This document shows positions 43,501-51,301 of a stretch of 64,000 nt of DNA, in pieces; the stretch's first letter is position 1; every line of letters starts with the position of its first letter. The notes under the pieces were generated by a model. That model ran no database searches and was not told where the DNA came from. It saw only the letters and a program-made list of their open reading frames with translations. This stretch comes from Arcicella lustrica (GTDB taxonomy: Bacteria > Bacteroidota > Bacteroidia > Cytophagales > Spirosomataceae): the NCBI RefSeq assembly GCF_034930985.1, contig NZ_JAYGIM010000008.1, positions 124,001-188,000 on the forward strand. The letters are read 5' to 3'. A program made the translations under genes and the position numbers.

Positions 43501-44151
43501 CGTTATAATACTCTAGCAAATGCGGAGATAAAAGATGTACTTTCAGAAGAAGATTTGAAAGATGCCATCATTTTAAAGGCCAATTATCTTAAAACAAGTT
43601 ATATCGAAAATCTTGGGAATGATACTTTTAAAGTAAAAGCATTACCAATGGAAGCACAAACAGCGCCAGTTTTAGGAATGTTGACCGAAGATTTTGATAA
43701 CGACGGAAACCTTGATGTGCTGATGGTTGGAAACGATTTTGGAGCAGAAGTTTCAGTTGGCAGATATGATGCTTTCAACGGATTACTTTTAAAAGGAAAC
43801 GGTAAAGGCGACTTCAAACCTATTACTTTACCTGAAAGTGCCTTTATTGTTTTAGGCGATGCAAAAGGCTTAGTCAGAGTGAATAATCCACAAGGAAAAG
43901 CCTTGATGATGGCAACACAAAACCGTGGTGCACTAAAAACCTTCAAATTAAGAAATAGTGTGTTGCAAAGTAAACCATTGAAAAATACAGATATGGTTGT
44001 TTTAGAAACACTCAAAAATGGCAAAACGAGAAGAGTAGAAGTAAATTATGGAAGTTCGTTTTTATCGCAATCTTCACGAAGTATCTTGGTTAGTTCAAAT
44101 GTAAAATCAATGGAAGTAATTGATTCAAAAGGAAAGAAAAGAACACTTTAA
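40579..44151 (+). CDS. FG-GAP/VCBS repeat lipoprotein with ASPIC/UnbV domain
   Basis: A 1190-residue exported lipoprotein: MNQKLLLLFFMIGFSLSSCKK has a lipobox with Cys19. The body is two sets of calcium-loop FG-GAP/VCBS propeller blades, seen as many DxNxDGxxD motifs (LGDFNNDNLTDIYFTG, FDYDNDGDLDLYVL, FDNDGLRDIIITNG, GDVNGDGLEDIFIGG, DYNNDGWIDLML). Between them lies an ASPIC/UnbV domain at about 515-595 (KNIGGLGAFVEIKYQNGQTQ, IVHFGLGKN). The family (CRTAC1-like) is abundant in Bacteroidota, often beside SusC/SusD genes; here it is alone, bounded by terminators on both sides. Its role, probably binding a surface glycan or protein, is not known. It is often mislabelled RNA-binding. Confidence 0.9.
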   Translation: MNQKLLLLFFMIGFSLSSCKKESTLFTQLSAEDTGITFSNRITENDTMNVLEFEYVYNGGGVALGDFNNDNLTDIYFTGNQVANKLYLNKGVDDANKLKFEDVTDKAKVAGDGKWCSGVALVDINNDKLLDIYVCATVKDVASERTNMLYVNQGVGKDGVPTFKEMAKEYGIDDDSHSTNAAFFDYDNDGDLDLYVLINEMEDIRFPNKYHDKIVDGSSKRTDKLFRNDWDEKLHHAVFTDISKQAGILIEGYGLGLNITDINRDGWKDVYVTNDYLTNDLLYINNHNGTFNDQAHDYFKHTSYSAMGNDVADLNNDGLVDILAVDMMPADNYRKKMMLPPNNYLTYQNNEKFGYDYQYARNTLQMNQGVNPKTGKPVFSEIGLLAGVAETDWSWTPMATDFDNDGLRDIIITNGFPRDITDQDFMIYRAEMGNMMTKLMLLDSIPSVKITDYAFRNKGNFNFEDVSMAWGLNKPSFSNGAAYGDLDNDGDLDYVTNNINDSASVYRNNLIETKPDESNYLRLKLNGADKNIGGLGAFVEIKYQNGQTQVYENSPYRGYLSTIENIVHFGLGKNHIVDEVKIIWQSGKVQVLKNVKANQVLNIYEKNAVVNLEKKSSNPTLFEDITDSLNINFTHTEKDAIDFNIQKLMPHKFSQFGPAISVGDVNGDGLEDIFIGGPSDQKGTFLLQNQSGKFTQTDLIANETNLTKPSEDMGVLLFDADSDNDLDLYIVSGGYEYPNGSPVYQDRFYENDGKGHFTQKTQALPAFLKSGSCVKAADYDKDGDLDLFIGGRVEVASYPKPVSSYILRNDSKAGQPKFTDVTAQVAKNLVNIGLVCDAIWTDYNNDGWIDLMLAGEWMPITILKNNHGKLEKLATATDLDKQVGFWNSITTGDFDDDGDIDYIVGNFGKNSLFRASDTEPVSIYGKDFNTDGNFDAIPTVFYKSKEGELLKKEVPFNGKDDLNKQMITMRKKFVRYNTLANAEIKDVLSEEDLKDAIILKANYLKTSYIENLGNDTFKVKALPMEAQTAPVLGMLTEDFDNDGNLDVLMVGNDFGAEVSVGRYDAFNGLLLKGNGKGDFKPITLPESAFIVLGDAKGLVRVNNPQGKALMMATQNRGALKTFKLRNSVLQSKPLKNTDMVVLETLKNGKTRRVEVNYGSSFLSQSSRSILVSSNVKSMEVIDSKGKKRTL

Positions 44152-44177
44152 GTATATTATTAAAAATTAGATAACAC

Positions 44178-44218
44178 AAAAAAGCAAATTCAGGTTAATC
44201 ACTGGATTTGCTTTTTTT
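44178..44218 (+). terminator. Terminator after the FG-GAP lipoprotein gene
   Basis: AAAAAAGCAAATTCAG (44178-44193) pairs with CTGGATTTGCTTTTTT (44202-44217), one G-U pair, loop of 8, ending in seven T. Confidence 0.85.
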
Positions 44219-44492
44219 GTGCATATCCTTTAAAAAGCACTTCAATTGTTTATCACCAAAGGAGCAGTGCCTCCCCTCCTATCTTTTCTCAAAAAACAAT
44301 ATTTCAAACTTCTGGGTAATTCATCAGTAAATTTCTATCAAATCAATCTTAACATAGAATTAGGCAATTAAATTATCGAAAAATGATAAGCTATACTATA
44401 TTTCCAGAAATAGAAATAGCTTTAAATATCTATAAATCAATCAATTAAATACAATTTAAAATAAGTATATTACTCAATATCCAAATTCCTTT

Positions 44493-44522
44493 TTGTCCTT
44501 TGCCTTGCAAACTATACCTTTA
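44493..44522 (+). promoter_or_regulatory. Possible sucD promoter
   Basis: TTG at 44493-44495, 19 bases, TACCTTTA at 44515-44522; the last base differs from TAnnTTTG. Confidence 0.4.
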
Positions 44523-44624
44523 CAATAAATTTACGTAGGCACTGTATAATTATAATCTCTATTAAGGTTAAATACAGTAATTTCACAAAAAAACTGATTT
44601 TTACAAACCAAATATTTATCTGAA

Positions 44625-45500
44625 ATGAGTGTACTTGTTAACAAAAACTCAAAAATAATCGTACAAGGCTTTACTGGGTCTGAAGGTTCATTCCACGCTC
44701 AGCAAATGATCGAATATGGTACTAACGTAGTTGGTGGTGTAACACCAGGAAAAGGTGGTTCAACCCATCTTGACCGTCCTGTATTTAATACAGTTGCTGA
44801 AGCTGTAGAAAAAGCAGGTGCTGATACTTCAATCATCTTTGTACCGCCTGCATTTGCTGCTGATGCTATCATGGAATCTGCTGACGCTGGTATCAAAGTA
44901 ATTATTTGTATTACAGAAGGTATTCCAACTAAAGACATGATTTATGCTAAGGAATACATTCAGAATAAAGATTGTCGTTTAATTGGTCCAAACTGTCCGG
45001 GAGTAATGACGGCTGGTGAATGTAAAGTAGGAATTATGCCTGGTTTTATTTTCACAAAAGGTAAAATTGGTATCGTATCAAAATCAGGAACTTTAACTTA
45101 CGAAGCTGTTGACCAATTGACAAAAGCAGGTTTAGGACAAACAACTGCAATTGGTATTGGTGGTGACCCTATCATTGGAACAACAACTAAAGAAGCTGTA
45201 GAATTATTAATGAATGACCCTGAAACTGAGGGTATCGTAATGATTGGTGAAATTGGTGGTGGAATGGAAGCTGAAGCTGCACAATGGATCAAAGCTGATG
45301 GTAACAGAAAACCTGTAGTAGGTTTTATTGCTGGACAAACTGCACCGAAAGGTCGTAGAATGGGTCACGCAGGTGCTATCATCGGTGGTGCAGACGATAC
45401 TGCTGCTGCTAAAATGGCAATCATGGAGGCTTGTGGAATCCACGTAGTACATTCTCCTGCTGATATTGGTGCTACAATGTTGAAAGCATTAGGATTGTAG
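44625..45500 (+). CDS. sucD: Succinyl-CoA synthetase, alpha subunit
   Basis: A 291-residue subunit of the TCA-cycle enzyme that makes ATP or GTP from succinyl-CoA. It binds CoA through the N-terminal Rossmann domain (IIVQGFTGSEGSFHAQQM) and carries the phosphohistidine His248 in MGHAGAIIGG. LIGPNCPGVMTAGECKVGIM and VSKSGTLTYEA are family signatures. Full length. The beta subunit gene sucC is not adjacent; both subunits are needed, so sucC must lie elsewhere in the genome. Two long inverted repeats follow the stop codon. Confidence 0.97.
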   Translation: MSVLVNKNSKIIVQGFTGSEGSFHAQQMIEYGTNVVGGVTPGKGGSTHLDRPVFNTVAEAVEKAGADTSIIFVPPAFAADAIMESADAGIKVIICITEGIPTKDMIYAKEYIQNKDCRLIGPNCPGVMTAGECKVGIMPGFIFTKGKIGIVSKSGTLTYEAVDQLTKAGLGQTTAIGIGGDPIIGTTTKEAVELLMNDPETEGIVMIGEIGGGMEAEAAQWIKADGNRKPVVGFIAGQTAPKGRRMGHAGAIIGGADDTAAAKMAIMEACGIHVVHSPADIGATMLKALGL

Positions 45501-45519
45501 TAAACGGTTTCAATGAATA

Positions 45520-45556
45520 TTGATAGTTTTTTTCTAATTTTGCACAAAACTATCAA
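45520..45556 (+). promoter_or_regulatory. Inverted repeat enclosing a -7 element
   Basis: TTGATAGTTTT (45520-45530) and AAAACTATCAA (45546-45556) are perfect 11-base arms around 15 bases that contain TAATTTTG (45535-45542), a TAnnTTTG match. It can be an operator over a promoter, or a terminator for sucD. Confidence 0.5.
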
Positions 45557-45559
45557 GAC

Positions 45560-46819
45560 TTGAACTTTTACCAGAAATATATTCAATTGCAAAATCCTGC
45601 ACGATTTACTGAATCATGCAGGATTTTGTGTTTAGACAAACAGTACTCCTTTTTCCAGTCGCTAGTTTTTTTGATTATCGCTAGTCTTCTGTCATTCTCT
45701 AATCATAGCTATGCTAAAGGCACCGTTGGACCAAGCAATAGCTTTTATTTAGTTCATGACTATCACGACGACTGGCAGGTCTTTGACGAACCCTACAAGG
45801 CTTATGTACCTTATGTTCGTGAACTTCATAAAGATTATAATTCATTCAGCTTATTTTGTGATATTGAAAACTACAAGACTTACAAAATACTCTATTACTC
45901 ATCTAAAGAAAATTATCTATTTATCAATGCTTCTTTACAACAAAAACTACCAGTAAATCAGTGGCTTGTATTAGATGTTGATAGTCTTCAAAACGTTTAT
46001 AAAAAAACGAAGTTATTCCTTACGATTTATGGTACTAATACCAACGTAGATGAATTAATGCTGTATGTAGGAAACCCAAAATCAACAAGTCAAGCAGTAA
46101 TTGAATTATCAGAATCTTTATTGACGATTATTCCTCGAGAAATTTCTTCTTTCCAGAATTTCTTTGTGATTGGTATTTTTTTGTTGGTATGTGCGTATGC
46201 TTTTCTGTATAACTATCAACCAAAATCTTTTGAACGTTTTTTTAATCCGAAAGACCTTTTAACGATAAGTCTTCGAGATGATACTTTTGTTGTAAACAAG
46301 CCTTTCGATTTGGGGAATTTATTGTTTGTGATAAACCTCAGTTTTACGATTGGTTTTATTTTCATGTTAATTATTATTGAGAAAAACGACTTATTCTCGA
46401 CAAGTACCATTCTTCAAGAAGGAGAAACACTTGGTGTATTATTTAGTAATTTCTTGGTAATAACCTCTATTATATTCGGAGCATACATTTTCAAATATGT
46501 TTCATTGATGATTCTTTCCAATCTTTACAGACTTGATAAAATTATAAATATTCACTTTTTTAAAATTATTCAAGCTTCAAGTATTTTTTTCCTGATTGTA
46601 TTAATTGTACTGACATACAGTACAATATCTATCCCAGAAATCACCAAAAATGCAGAAAAGTATTTGTTCCTACCAGTTTCTATATTCTTTATTGGACGCT
46701 TGGCCCTCTTATACTTTACGATAAATAAGATGACCTCATTAAAAAATCTATATTTATTTTCGTACCTTTGCATCGTTGAATTAATCCCACTTATTGTTGG
46801 CATCCGTTTTGCACTCTAA
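45560..46819 (+). CDS. DUF4271-like integral membrane protein
   Basis: Up to 419 residues from the TTG at 45560; no in-frame ATG exists before the membrane domain. The first 23 codons contain a perfect inverted repeat, and a TTG at 45626 would give MCLDKQYSFFQSLVFLIIASLLSFSNHSYAKG-type signal peptide (residues 23-54), so the true start may be 45626. After a soluble extracytoplasmic part (about 55-190) come six predicted helices (about 193-212, 250-275, 288-315, 335-355, 365-385, 395-418). This layout fits DUF4271 proteins, found next to hemD in Bacteroidota; function unknown. The hemD gene follows after 87 bases. Confidence 0.7.
   Translation: MNFYQKYIQLQNPARFTESCRILCLDKQYSFFQSLVFLIIASLLSFSNHSYAKGTVGPSNSFYLVHDYHDDWQVFDEPYKAYVPYVRELHKDYNSFSLFCDIENYKTYKILYYSSKENYLFINASLQQKLPVNQWLVLDVDSLQNVYKKTKLFLTIYGTNTNVDELMLYVGNPKSTSQAVIELSESLLTIIPREISSFQNFFVIGIFLLVCAYAFLYNYQPKSFERFFNPKDLLTISLRDDTFVVNKPFDLGNLLFVINLSFTIGFIFMLIIIEKNDLFSTSTILQEGETLGVLFSNFLVITSIIFGAYIFKYVSLMILSNLYRLDKIINIHFFKIIQASSIFFLIVLIVLTYSTISIPEITKNAEKYLFLPVSIFFIGRLALLYFTINKMTSLKNLYLFSYLCIVELIPLIVGIRFAL
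45590..45628 (+). repeat. Perfect 12-bp inverted repeat inside the 5' end of the DUF4271-like gene
   Basis: CAAAATCCTGCA (45590-45601) and TGCAGGATTTTG (45617-45628) around a 15-base loop. The last three bases of the right arm are the alternative TTG start at 45626. A short T-rich stretch follows, so it may also act as the sucD terminator. Confidence 0.75.
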
Positions 46820-46906
46820 ATAATGTGATAATTCAACAAAAAAATGTTCTAAAAAAGAACATCATTAGCCCAAACAATAATCCAATCAAGTTTAACTGCA
46901 TTGAGC

Positions 46907-47692
46907 ATGAGCGAAATAACATTAACCGCACATCCAGACAGATTAACCAAAGTAACCAGTATTTTAGTTACGCAAGCACGCCCAACCGACGAGAAATCAC
47001 CATATTTTGAGTTGGAGAGAAGATACAATATCAAGGTTGATTTTCGCCCATTTATCGAAATTCAAGGCGTTGCTTTTAAGGACTTCCGGAAGCAAAAAAT
47101 CAACATTCTTGAGCATACAGCCATTATTTTTACTAGCCGTAATGCCGTAGATCATTTTTTTCGTATTTGTAAAGAAGCACGTATCGAAGTACCAGCCGAT
47201 ATGAAGTATTTCTGTATTACAGAACAAACTTCAAATTATTTGCAGAAATATATCGTGATACGTAAACGTAAAATATTTACAGGAACAAAAACTGCTGCAG
47301 AATTACTTGAGTTAATCAAAAAACACAAAACTGAAAAGTTTTTATTCCCTTGTTCGGATAAACGCCGTAGCGATATTCCTGAATTTATGGGAACAAACGA
47401 TTTACATCTTACTGAAGCAGTAATGTATGAAACAGTTTCTTCTGATTTATCTGATTTAGAAAGTGTTTTTTATGATGTCATCGCATTTTTTAGCCCTTCA
47501 GGTATTAAATCTTTGTATCATAATTTCCCTGAATTCAAACAAAATAAAACGAGAATTGCAGCCTTCGGTCCTACAACAGCAAAGGCAGTAACCGAAGCTG
47601 GTTTGATTTTAGATATTCAAGCTCCACTTCCAAATGCTCCATCAATGACTGGCGCTTTGGAACTTTATATCAAAAAAGCCAATAGCCTTTAA
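46907..47692 (+). CDS. hemD: Uroporphyrinogen-III synthase
   Basis: A 261-residue enzyme that closes hydroxymethylbilane to uroporphyrinogen III in haem and sirohaem synthesis. The ATG at 46907 is preferred to a TTG two codons earlier. HemD proteins are poorly conserved; supporting signs are ILVTQARPTDEKSPYFELER at the start, AIIFTSRNAVDHFF (the I-FTS-NA motif), FLFPCSDKRRSDIPEFM, IAFFSPSGIKSLYHNF (the F-SPSG motif) and IAAFGPTTAKAVTEAG (the GxxTA motif). Probably expressed with the upstream membrane protein gene; terminator directly downstream. No other haem gene is adjacent, but a HemJ-like gene is at 56513. Confidence 0.92.
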   Translation: MSEITLTAHPDRLTKVTSILVTQARPTDEKSPYFELERRYNIKVDFRPFIEIQGVAFKDFRKQKINILEHTAIIFTSRNAVDHFFRICKEARIEVPADMKYFCITEQTSNYLQKYIVIRKRKIFTGTKTAAELLELIKKHKTEKFLFPCSDKRRSDIPEFMGTNDLHLTEAVMYETVSSDLSDLESVFYDVIAFFSPSGIKSLYHNFPEFKQNKTRIAAFGPTTAKAVTEAGLILDIQAPLPNAPSMTGALELYIKKANSL

Positions 47693-47716
47693 AGGTTATT
47701 GAAAATAAATCATTCA

Positions 47717-47754
47717 AGACCTGTGAGTAATAAAACTCATGGGTCTCTTTTTTT
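47717..47754 (+). terminator. hemD terminator
   Basis: AGACCTGTGAGT (47717-47728) pairs with ACTCATGGGTCT (47735-47746), two G-U pairs, loop of 6, then seven T. Confidence 0.8.
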
Positions 47755-47784
47755 ATCAGACTTTTTACAACAAATATCAATAAA

Positions 47785-47823
47785 TTAGCGTTAGGAGTAT
47801 CTGAGAGATACAAATTTTAGCGT
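47785..47823 (+). promoter_or_regulatory. Operator-like array upstream of porP/sprF
   Basis: Two TTAGCGT heptamers (47785-47791 and 47817-47823), 32 bases apart, flank a perfect palindrome GTATCT-GAG-AGATAC (47797-47811). It lies 74 to 112 bases before the gene start. Confidence 0.4.
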
Positions 47824-47896
47824 AAATTATACAAATGTTTATTAGATTTGGAATTAAAGCCTGTATTTTGACTTATCTGTACTTTTTTGAAAGACT

Positions 47897-48874
47897 ATGC
47901 GAAAGAATTTACAATATTTTACTCTAATTCTACTGCTATTGGCAAACTGCTCCGTTTTTGCGCAACAAGATGCACAGTTGAGTCAATATATGTTTAATCC
48001 ATTATATATTAATCCAGCAACGGCAGGTACCGATGGTGTAATGAGATTTCAATTGCATTACCGTAATCAATGGACTGCCTACCAAACTACTTATGATGGT
48101 TCAGGTTCATTAGGTACACAAGTACTTACTGCCTCAATGCCATTGAACGGGTTGCATAGTGGCTTAGGAATACAATTTGTAAATGATAAAACGCCTTCTG
48201 GAAGTGGCTATCAGAATATGCTATTATCTTACGCTTATCAAATTGGCTTAAGAAACGGTTCAATATTATCAATTGGCGTAAAAGGTGGATTTCATACCAA
48301 AACTTTTGACTCACGCTTTAGACCAGGTGAAACAGGTGACCCAATTGTAGATGCAGCCTCTAAAAGTATTAATGAAACCAAAGCTGATTTAGCACTAGGC
48401 ATTTTATACAAAGCACAGGATTATCAACTAGGAATAAGTCTTAACCACGTCAATACACCCAATTATAGTTTTGGCGTAACAAGAGATAGCGATTACCGTA
48501 TCAAACAAGTATTAAATATTACGGCAAGCTATGATTATTATCTTAATGATGAAGTAAAAGTTACTCCAACAGCACTTTGGAGAAGCGATTTCGTAACTTC
48601 AGCCTTAGAAGGCGGTGCCATTTTTACTTATACTGAAAAATATTGGCTCGGAGGTTCTTATCGTTTAAACGATGCTGGTATCATTATTGCAGGGTTATCC
48701 ATGCTGAAAGACAATTCGTTACGATTAGGTTATTCACTCGATTTAACAACAGTTGGGCAAACAGCAAAATCTCCTACATCACACGAAGTATTAATCAGTT
48801 ATGCACTGCCTGCACCAAAATTATTTGGTGGGAAAAAGACTCCAGTTCGTACACCAAGATTCAGACATCAATAA
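47897..48874 (+). CDS. Type IX secretion system outer membrane protein, PorP/SprF family
   Basis: A 325-residue protein with a signal peptide ending near CSVFAQ (residues 1-23), then an outer membrane beta-barrel. QDAQLSQYMFNPLYINPATAGT is the family's N-terminal signature (here residues 24-45), and the barrel ends SHEVLISYALP. PorP/SprF proteins anchor or position T9SS parts or export SprB-like adhesins. It precedes gldK-gldL-gldM-gldN as porP precedes porK-porL-porM-porN in Porphyromonas gingivalis, so PorP is the better name for this copy, though paralogues are common. The 267-base gap to gldK has its own -7-like site. Confidence 0.9.
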   Translation: MRKNLQYFTLILLLLANCSVFAQQDAQLSQYMFNPLYINPATAGTDGVMRFQLHYRNQWTAYQTTYDGSGSLGTQVLTASMPLNGLHSGLGIQFVNDKTPSGSGYQNMLLSYAYQIGLRNGSILSIGVKGGFHTKTFDSRFRPGETGDPIVDAASKSINETKADLALGILYKAQDYQLGISLNHVNTPNYSFGVTRDSDYRIKQVLNITASYDYYLNDEVKVTPTALWRSDFVTSALEGGAIFTYTEKYWLGGSYRLNDAGIIIAGLSMLKDNSLRLGYSLDLTTVGQTAKSPTSHEVLISYALPAPKLFGGKKTPVRTPRFRHQ

Positions 48875-48956
48875 TTTTTTTCCTACAAAACCCAACAGAA
48901 GCAATTTACAAAAATCACAAATAAACGATTGGTGTACTTACAACAGAAAAAAATAT

Positions 48957-48964
48957 TAACTTTG
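48957..48964 (+). promoter_or_regulatory. Possible -7 element for gldK
   Basis: TAACTTTG fits TAnnTTTG, 177 bases before the gldK start. The nearest TTG is 25 bases upstream, too far for a confident -33 element. Confidence 0.35.
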
Positions 48965-49141
48965 TTTTTGGGTTACTATACTAACCAAGTAAATAAGGTC
49001 GTTTTTAAGAAGATTTAACATTAAAAATTGAATTTTATTACAATAATATAAAACACGATTATATTAGAAAACCATTATCAAAATTTTAGAGATCATTACC
49101 TTATTTTACTTACGGGTATCAATTAAAAAAGTTAAGACACT

Positions 49142-50278
49142 ATGAATTACAGTGGAATTTTCAGGAAAATATCCTTACTACTCTTAGTAGTTACTCCTGT
49201 TTTGTTTTTGGATAGCTGTAGCTCTGGTACTAGCAAAACAGCTAGTAGCAAAGGTAGAAGTAGCAAACGAGGAGAACAGGTTGCTAAAGGCAAGAATAGC
49301 AAACGAAGCAGAAGTAGCAAAAAAGAAGATATCAAGATGGTCAATGGGGAAATTGCAGCAACCAGTCGTAAAGGTTGGAAACAAACTACCCCACTAGGTA
49401 TGGTCTTGATTCCTGCTGGCTCATACATGATGGGACAAGCAGATGAGGATATTGCTGCAACATCAGTAGGCTTCAACAAACGTGTAACAGTTGTTCAGTT
49501 TTATATGGACGATACTGAAATCACTAATAATGAATATCGCCAATTCACAGACGTAATGTTGACAGATTCAATCTCTGTCCTTGGCGAAGAAAAAATACTT
49601 TCTGAATTATATCCCGATACTACTGTATGGAGTAAAGACTTTACTTATCACAATGGTGACCCAATGACTGAATATTATTTCTCAAGCCCAGCTTTTGATA
49701 TGTATCCAGTAGTTGGTGTTAGCTGGGTTGCAGCTAGATATTTCTGCGACTGGAGAACAAAAGCTTACAATGACTACAGAACATCTGAAGGAATGTACAT
49801 TTCTCCAAGATTCCGTTTACCTTCTGAAGCAGAATGGGAATGGGCTGCTCGTGGAGGAAAAGCTTCTGCTAAATATCCTTGGGGTAACCCTTATGTTGCT
49901 AACGTAAAAGGTTGTTTATTAGCAAACTTCAAACCTCACAGAGGTAATTATGATGCTGACGGTTATGCCTACACAGCGCCTGCAAACCAATTCAATGCAA
50001 ACGATTATGGTTTATATAACATGGCTGGAAACGTGGCTGAGTGGTGCTTAGATGCTTATGCTGATAATGCTGTAGCAATTACTTGGGACTTAAACACAAT
50101 GAATGACGATAAAGACGAACCACGTAAAGTAATTCGTGGAGGTTCATGGAAAGACGTTGCTTATTATCTTGAAACGGGTACTCGCTCGTATGAGTATGAA
50201 ACCAAGAAACGTTCTTATATCGGCTTCCGTTGTGCGATGAATCATTTAGGGCGTTCATCAGGTAAAGAATTCAGGTAA
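49142..50278 (+). CDS. gldK: Gliding motility / T9SS lipoprotein GldK (PorK)
   Basis: A 378-residue lipoprotein: signal FRKISLLLLVVTPVLFLDSC with Cys26 in the lipobox, then a Lys/Arg/Ser-rich linker (27-65). The rest is a formylglycine-generating-enzyme-like (sulfatase-modifying) domain: MVLIPAGSYMMGQADED, FRLPSEAEWEWAARGGKASA, YNMAGNVAEWCLDAY and VIRGGSWKD, ending in FRCAMNH. In P. gingivalis PorK forms a periplasmic ring with PorN beneath the outer membrane. The domain is not expected to be catalytic here. First gene of gldKLMN; a hairpin separates it from gldL. Confidence 0.93.
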   Translation: MNYSGIFRKISLLLLVVTPVLFLDSCSSGTSKTASSKGRSSKRGEQVAKGKNSKRSRSSKKEDIKMVNGEIAATSRKGWKQTTPLGMVLIPAGSYMMGQADEDIAATSVGFNKRVTVVQFYMDDTEITNNEYRQFTDVMLTDSISVLGEEKILSELYPDTTVWSKDFTYHNGDPMTEYYFSSPAFDMYPVVGVSWVAARYFCDWRTKAYNDYRTSEGMYISPRFRLPSEAEWEWAARGGKASAKYPWGNPYVANVKGCLLANFKPHRGNYDADGYAYTAPANQFNANDYGLYNMAGNVAEWCLDAYADNAVAITWDLNTMNDDKDEPRKVIRGGSWKDVAYYLETGTRSYEYETKKRSYIGFRCAMNHLGRSSGKEFR

Positions 50279-50301
50279 AAGAAAAAACGATTTTGAATCG
50301 T

Positions 50302-50350
50302 AAGCGAGGGAATCCAGTCGTACTTTACGACAACGTTCTCTCGCTTCGTT
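50302..50350 (+). other. Two-tier hairpin between gldK and gldL
   Basis: Outer stem AAGCGAGGGAA (50302-50312) with TTCTCTCGCTT (50336-50346), one mismatch; inner stem GTCGTA (50317-50322) with TACGAC (50326-50331). Followed by CGTTTT, a weak T-run. It may lower or process read-through into gldL. Confidence 0.55.
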
Positions 50351-50418
50351 TTAATAATCCATCCAAACATCAAAATCATTCTCATTAATCGTTACACTCA
50401 AAATCATTACAAAAACAA

Positions 50419-51207
50419 ATGGAAAGAATTATTAACGTTATCGCCAGTTTTGGTGCTGCAGTAGTTATCGTTGGTGCTTTATTTAAAATCTTACATTGGA
50501 ATTATGCCAATGAAATGCTAATGGTAGGAATGTTTACTGAAGCATTTATATTTATATTATTCGGAGTTTTATATCTTTCTGTAAGACCTGAAAAAAGTTA
50601 CGATTGGGAAAAAGTATATCCTGAATTAGCAAGTGATTTCCAAGGAGAATTACCTAAAAGAAGCGTTGCAACATCAAACGCTGGAGTTGGTTTAACTGCT
50701 AAAATGGATGAGATGTTAGCTAATGCTAAAATTACTCCTGATGTTTTTGAAAATTTAGGAAAAGGCATGAAGTCTTTAACTGAAACTGTTTCTAAAATTG
50801 GAACAATTACTGAAGCGACTGTTGCAACAAACGACTATGCTAAAAATGTAAAAATTGCAGCAGGGACAATGACAGAAATGAATAAGGCTTACGGAGTAAC
50901 GATGACTGCTATGGGAGAAATGGCAAACGCTTCTCAAGATGCTAAAGAATATCGTCTTCAATTCCAAAAAGTAACTCAAAACATGGGTGCTTTGAATGCT
51001 GTTTATGAATTAGAATTACAAGACACCAACAAACACTTGAAAGCAATGAATGCCTTCTATGGTAATTTAACTGTAGCAATGGAAAACATGGCTGACGCAA
51101 GTAAAGATACTCAGCAGTTTAAGCAAGAATTAGCAAAATTGACTACTAACTTATCTTCATTAAACACTGTTTATGGAAGTATGTTATCAGCCATGAAAGG
51201 AAACTAA
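50419..51207 (+). CDS. gldL: Gliding motility protein GldL (T9SS motor subunit)
   Basis: A 262-residue inner membrane protein with two N-terminal helices (about 6-25 and 33-55) and a long cytoplasmic helical tail. GldL pentamers surround two GldM helices and form the proton-driven rotary motor. Glu41 in GMFTEAFIFILFG is the only acidic residue in helix 2 and is the likely counterpart of the glutamate essential in Flavobacterium johnsoniae GldL; Lys23 and His26 in LFKILHWNY are the other charged membrane residues. The cytoplasmic part shows a repeated heptad-like design (EMNKAYGVTMTAMGEMANAS, then NAFYGNLTVAMENMADASKD), an internal duplication of about 70 residues. Confidence 0.95.
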   Translation: MERIINVIASFGAAVVIVGALFKILHWNYANEMLMVGMFTEAFIFILFGVLYLSVRPEKSYDWEKVYPELASDFQGELPKRSVATSNAGVGLTAKMDEMLANAKITPDVFENLGKGMKSLTETVSKIGTITEATVATNDYAKNVKIAAGTMTEMNKAYGVTMTAMGEMANASQDAKEYRLQFQKVTQNMGALNAVYELELQDTNKHLKAMNAFYGNLTVAMENMADASKDTQQFKQELAKLTTNLSSLNTVYGSMLSAMKGN

Positions 51208-51301
51208 TTTAAGAGACATATCGGTTATGATTAGTTCAAAATTAATTATAACAAGCATATTGAAAAAAACTTAAACAAAAATCCTATAAGTAGATAAGAA
51301 A

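Larger units (their letters stand above)
44152..44624 (+). other. Intergenic region of 473 bases upstream of sucD
   Basis: Holds the terminator of the previous gene (44178-44218), then about 270 bases of AT-rich DNA with no coding signal, then a promoter-like pair and a 100-base leader before sucD. No riboswitch fold recognised. Confidence 0.6.

Noticed and set aside
44390..44448. A 21-codon ORF upstream of sucD.
   Set aside because: Chance-level length in AT-rich DNA, no supporting signal.
47860..47872. TATTTTG before the PorP/SprF gene as a -7 promoter element.
   Set aside because: It is one base short of TAnnTTTG and lacks a TTG at the proper distance.
49142..50278. Catalytic formylglycine-generating enzyme activity for GldK.
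   Set aside because: The fold is shared, but the gldKLMN context and lipoprotein signal identify a structural T9SS protein.
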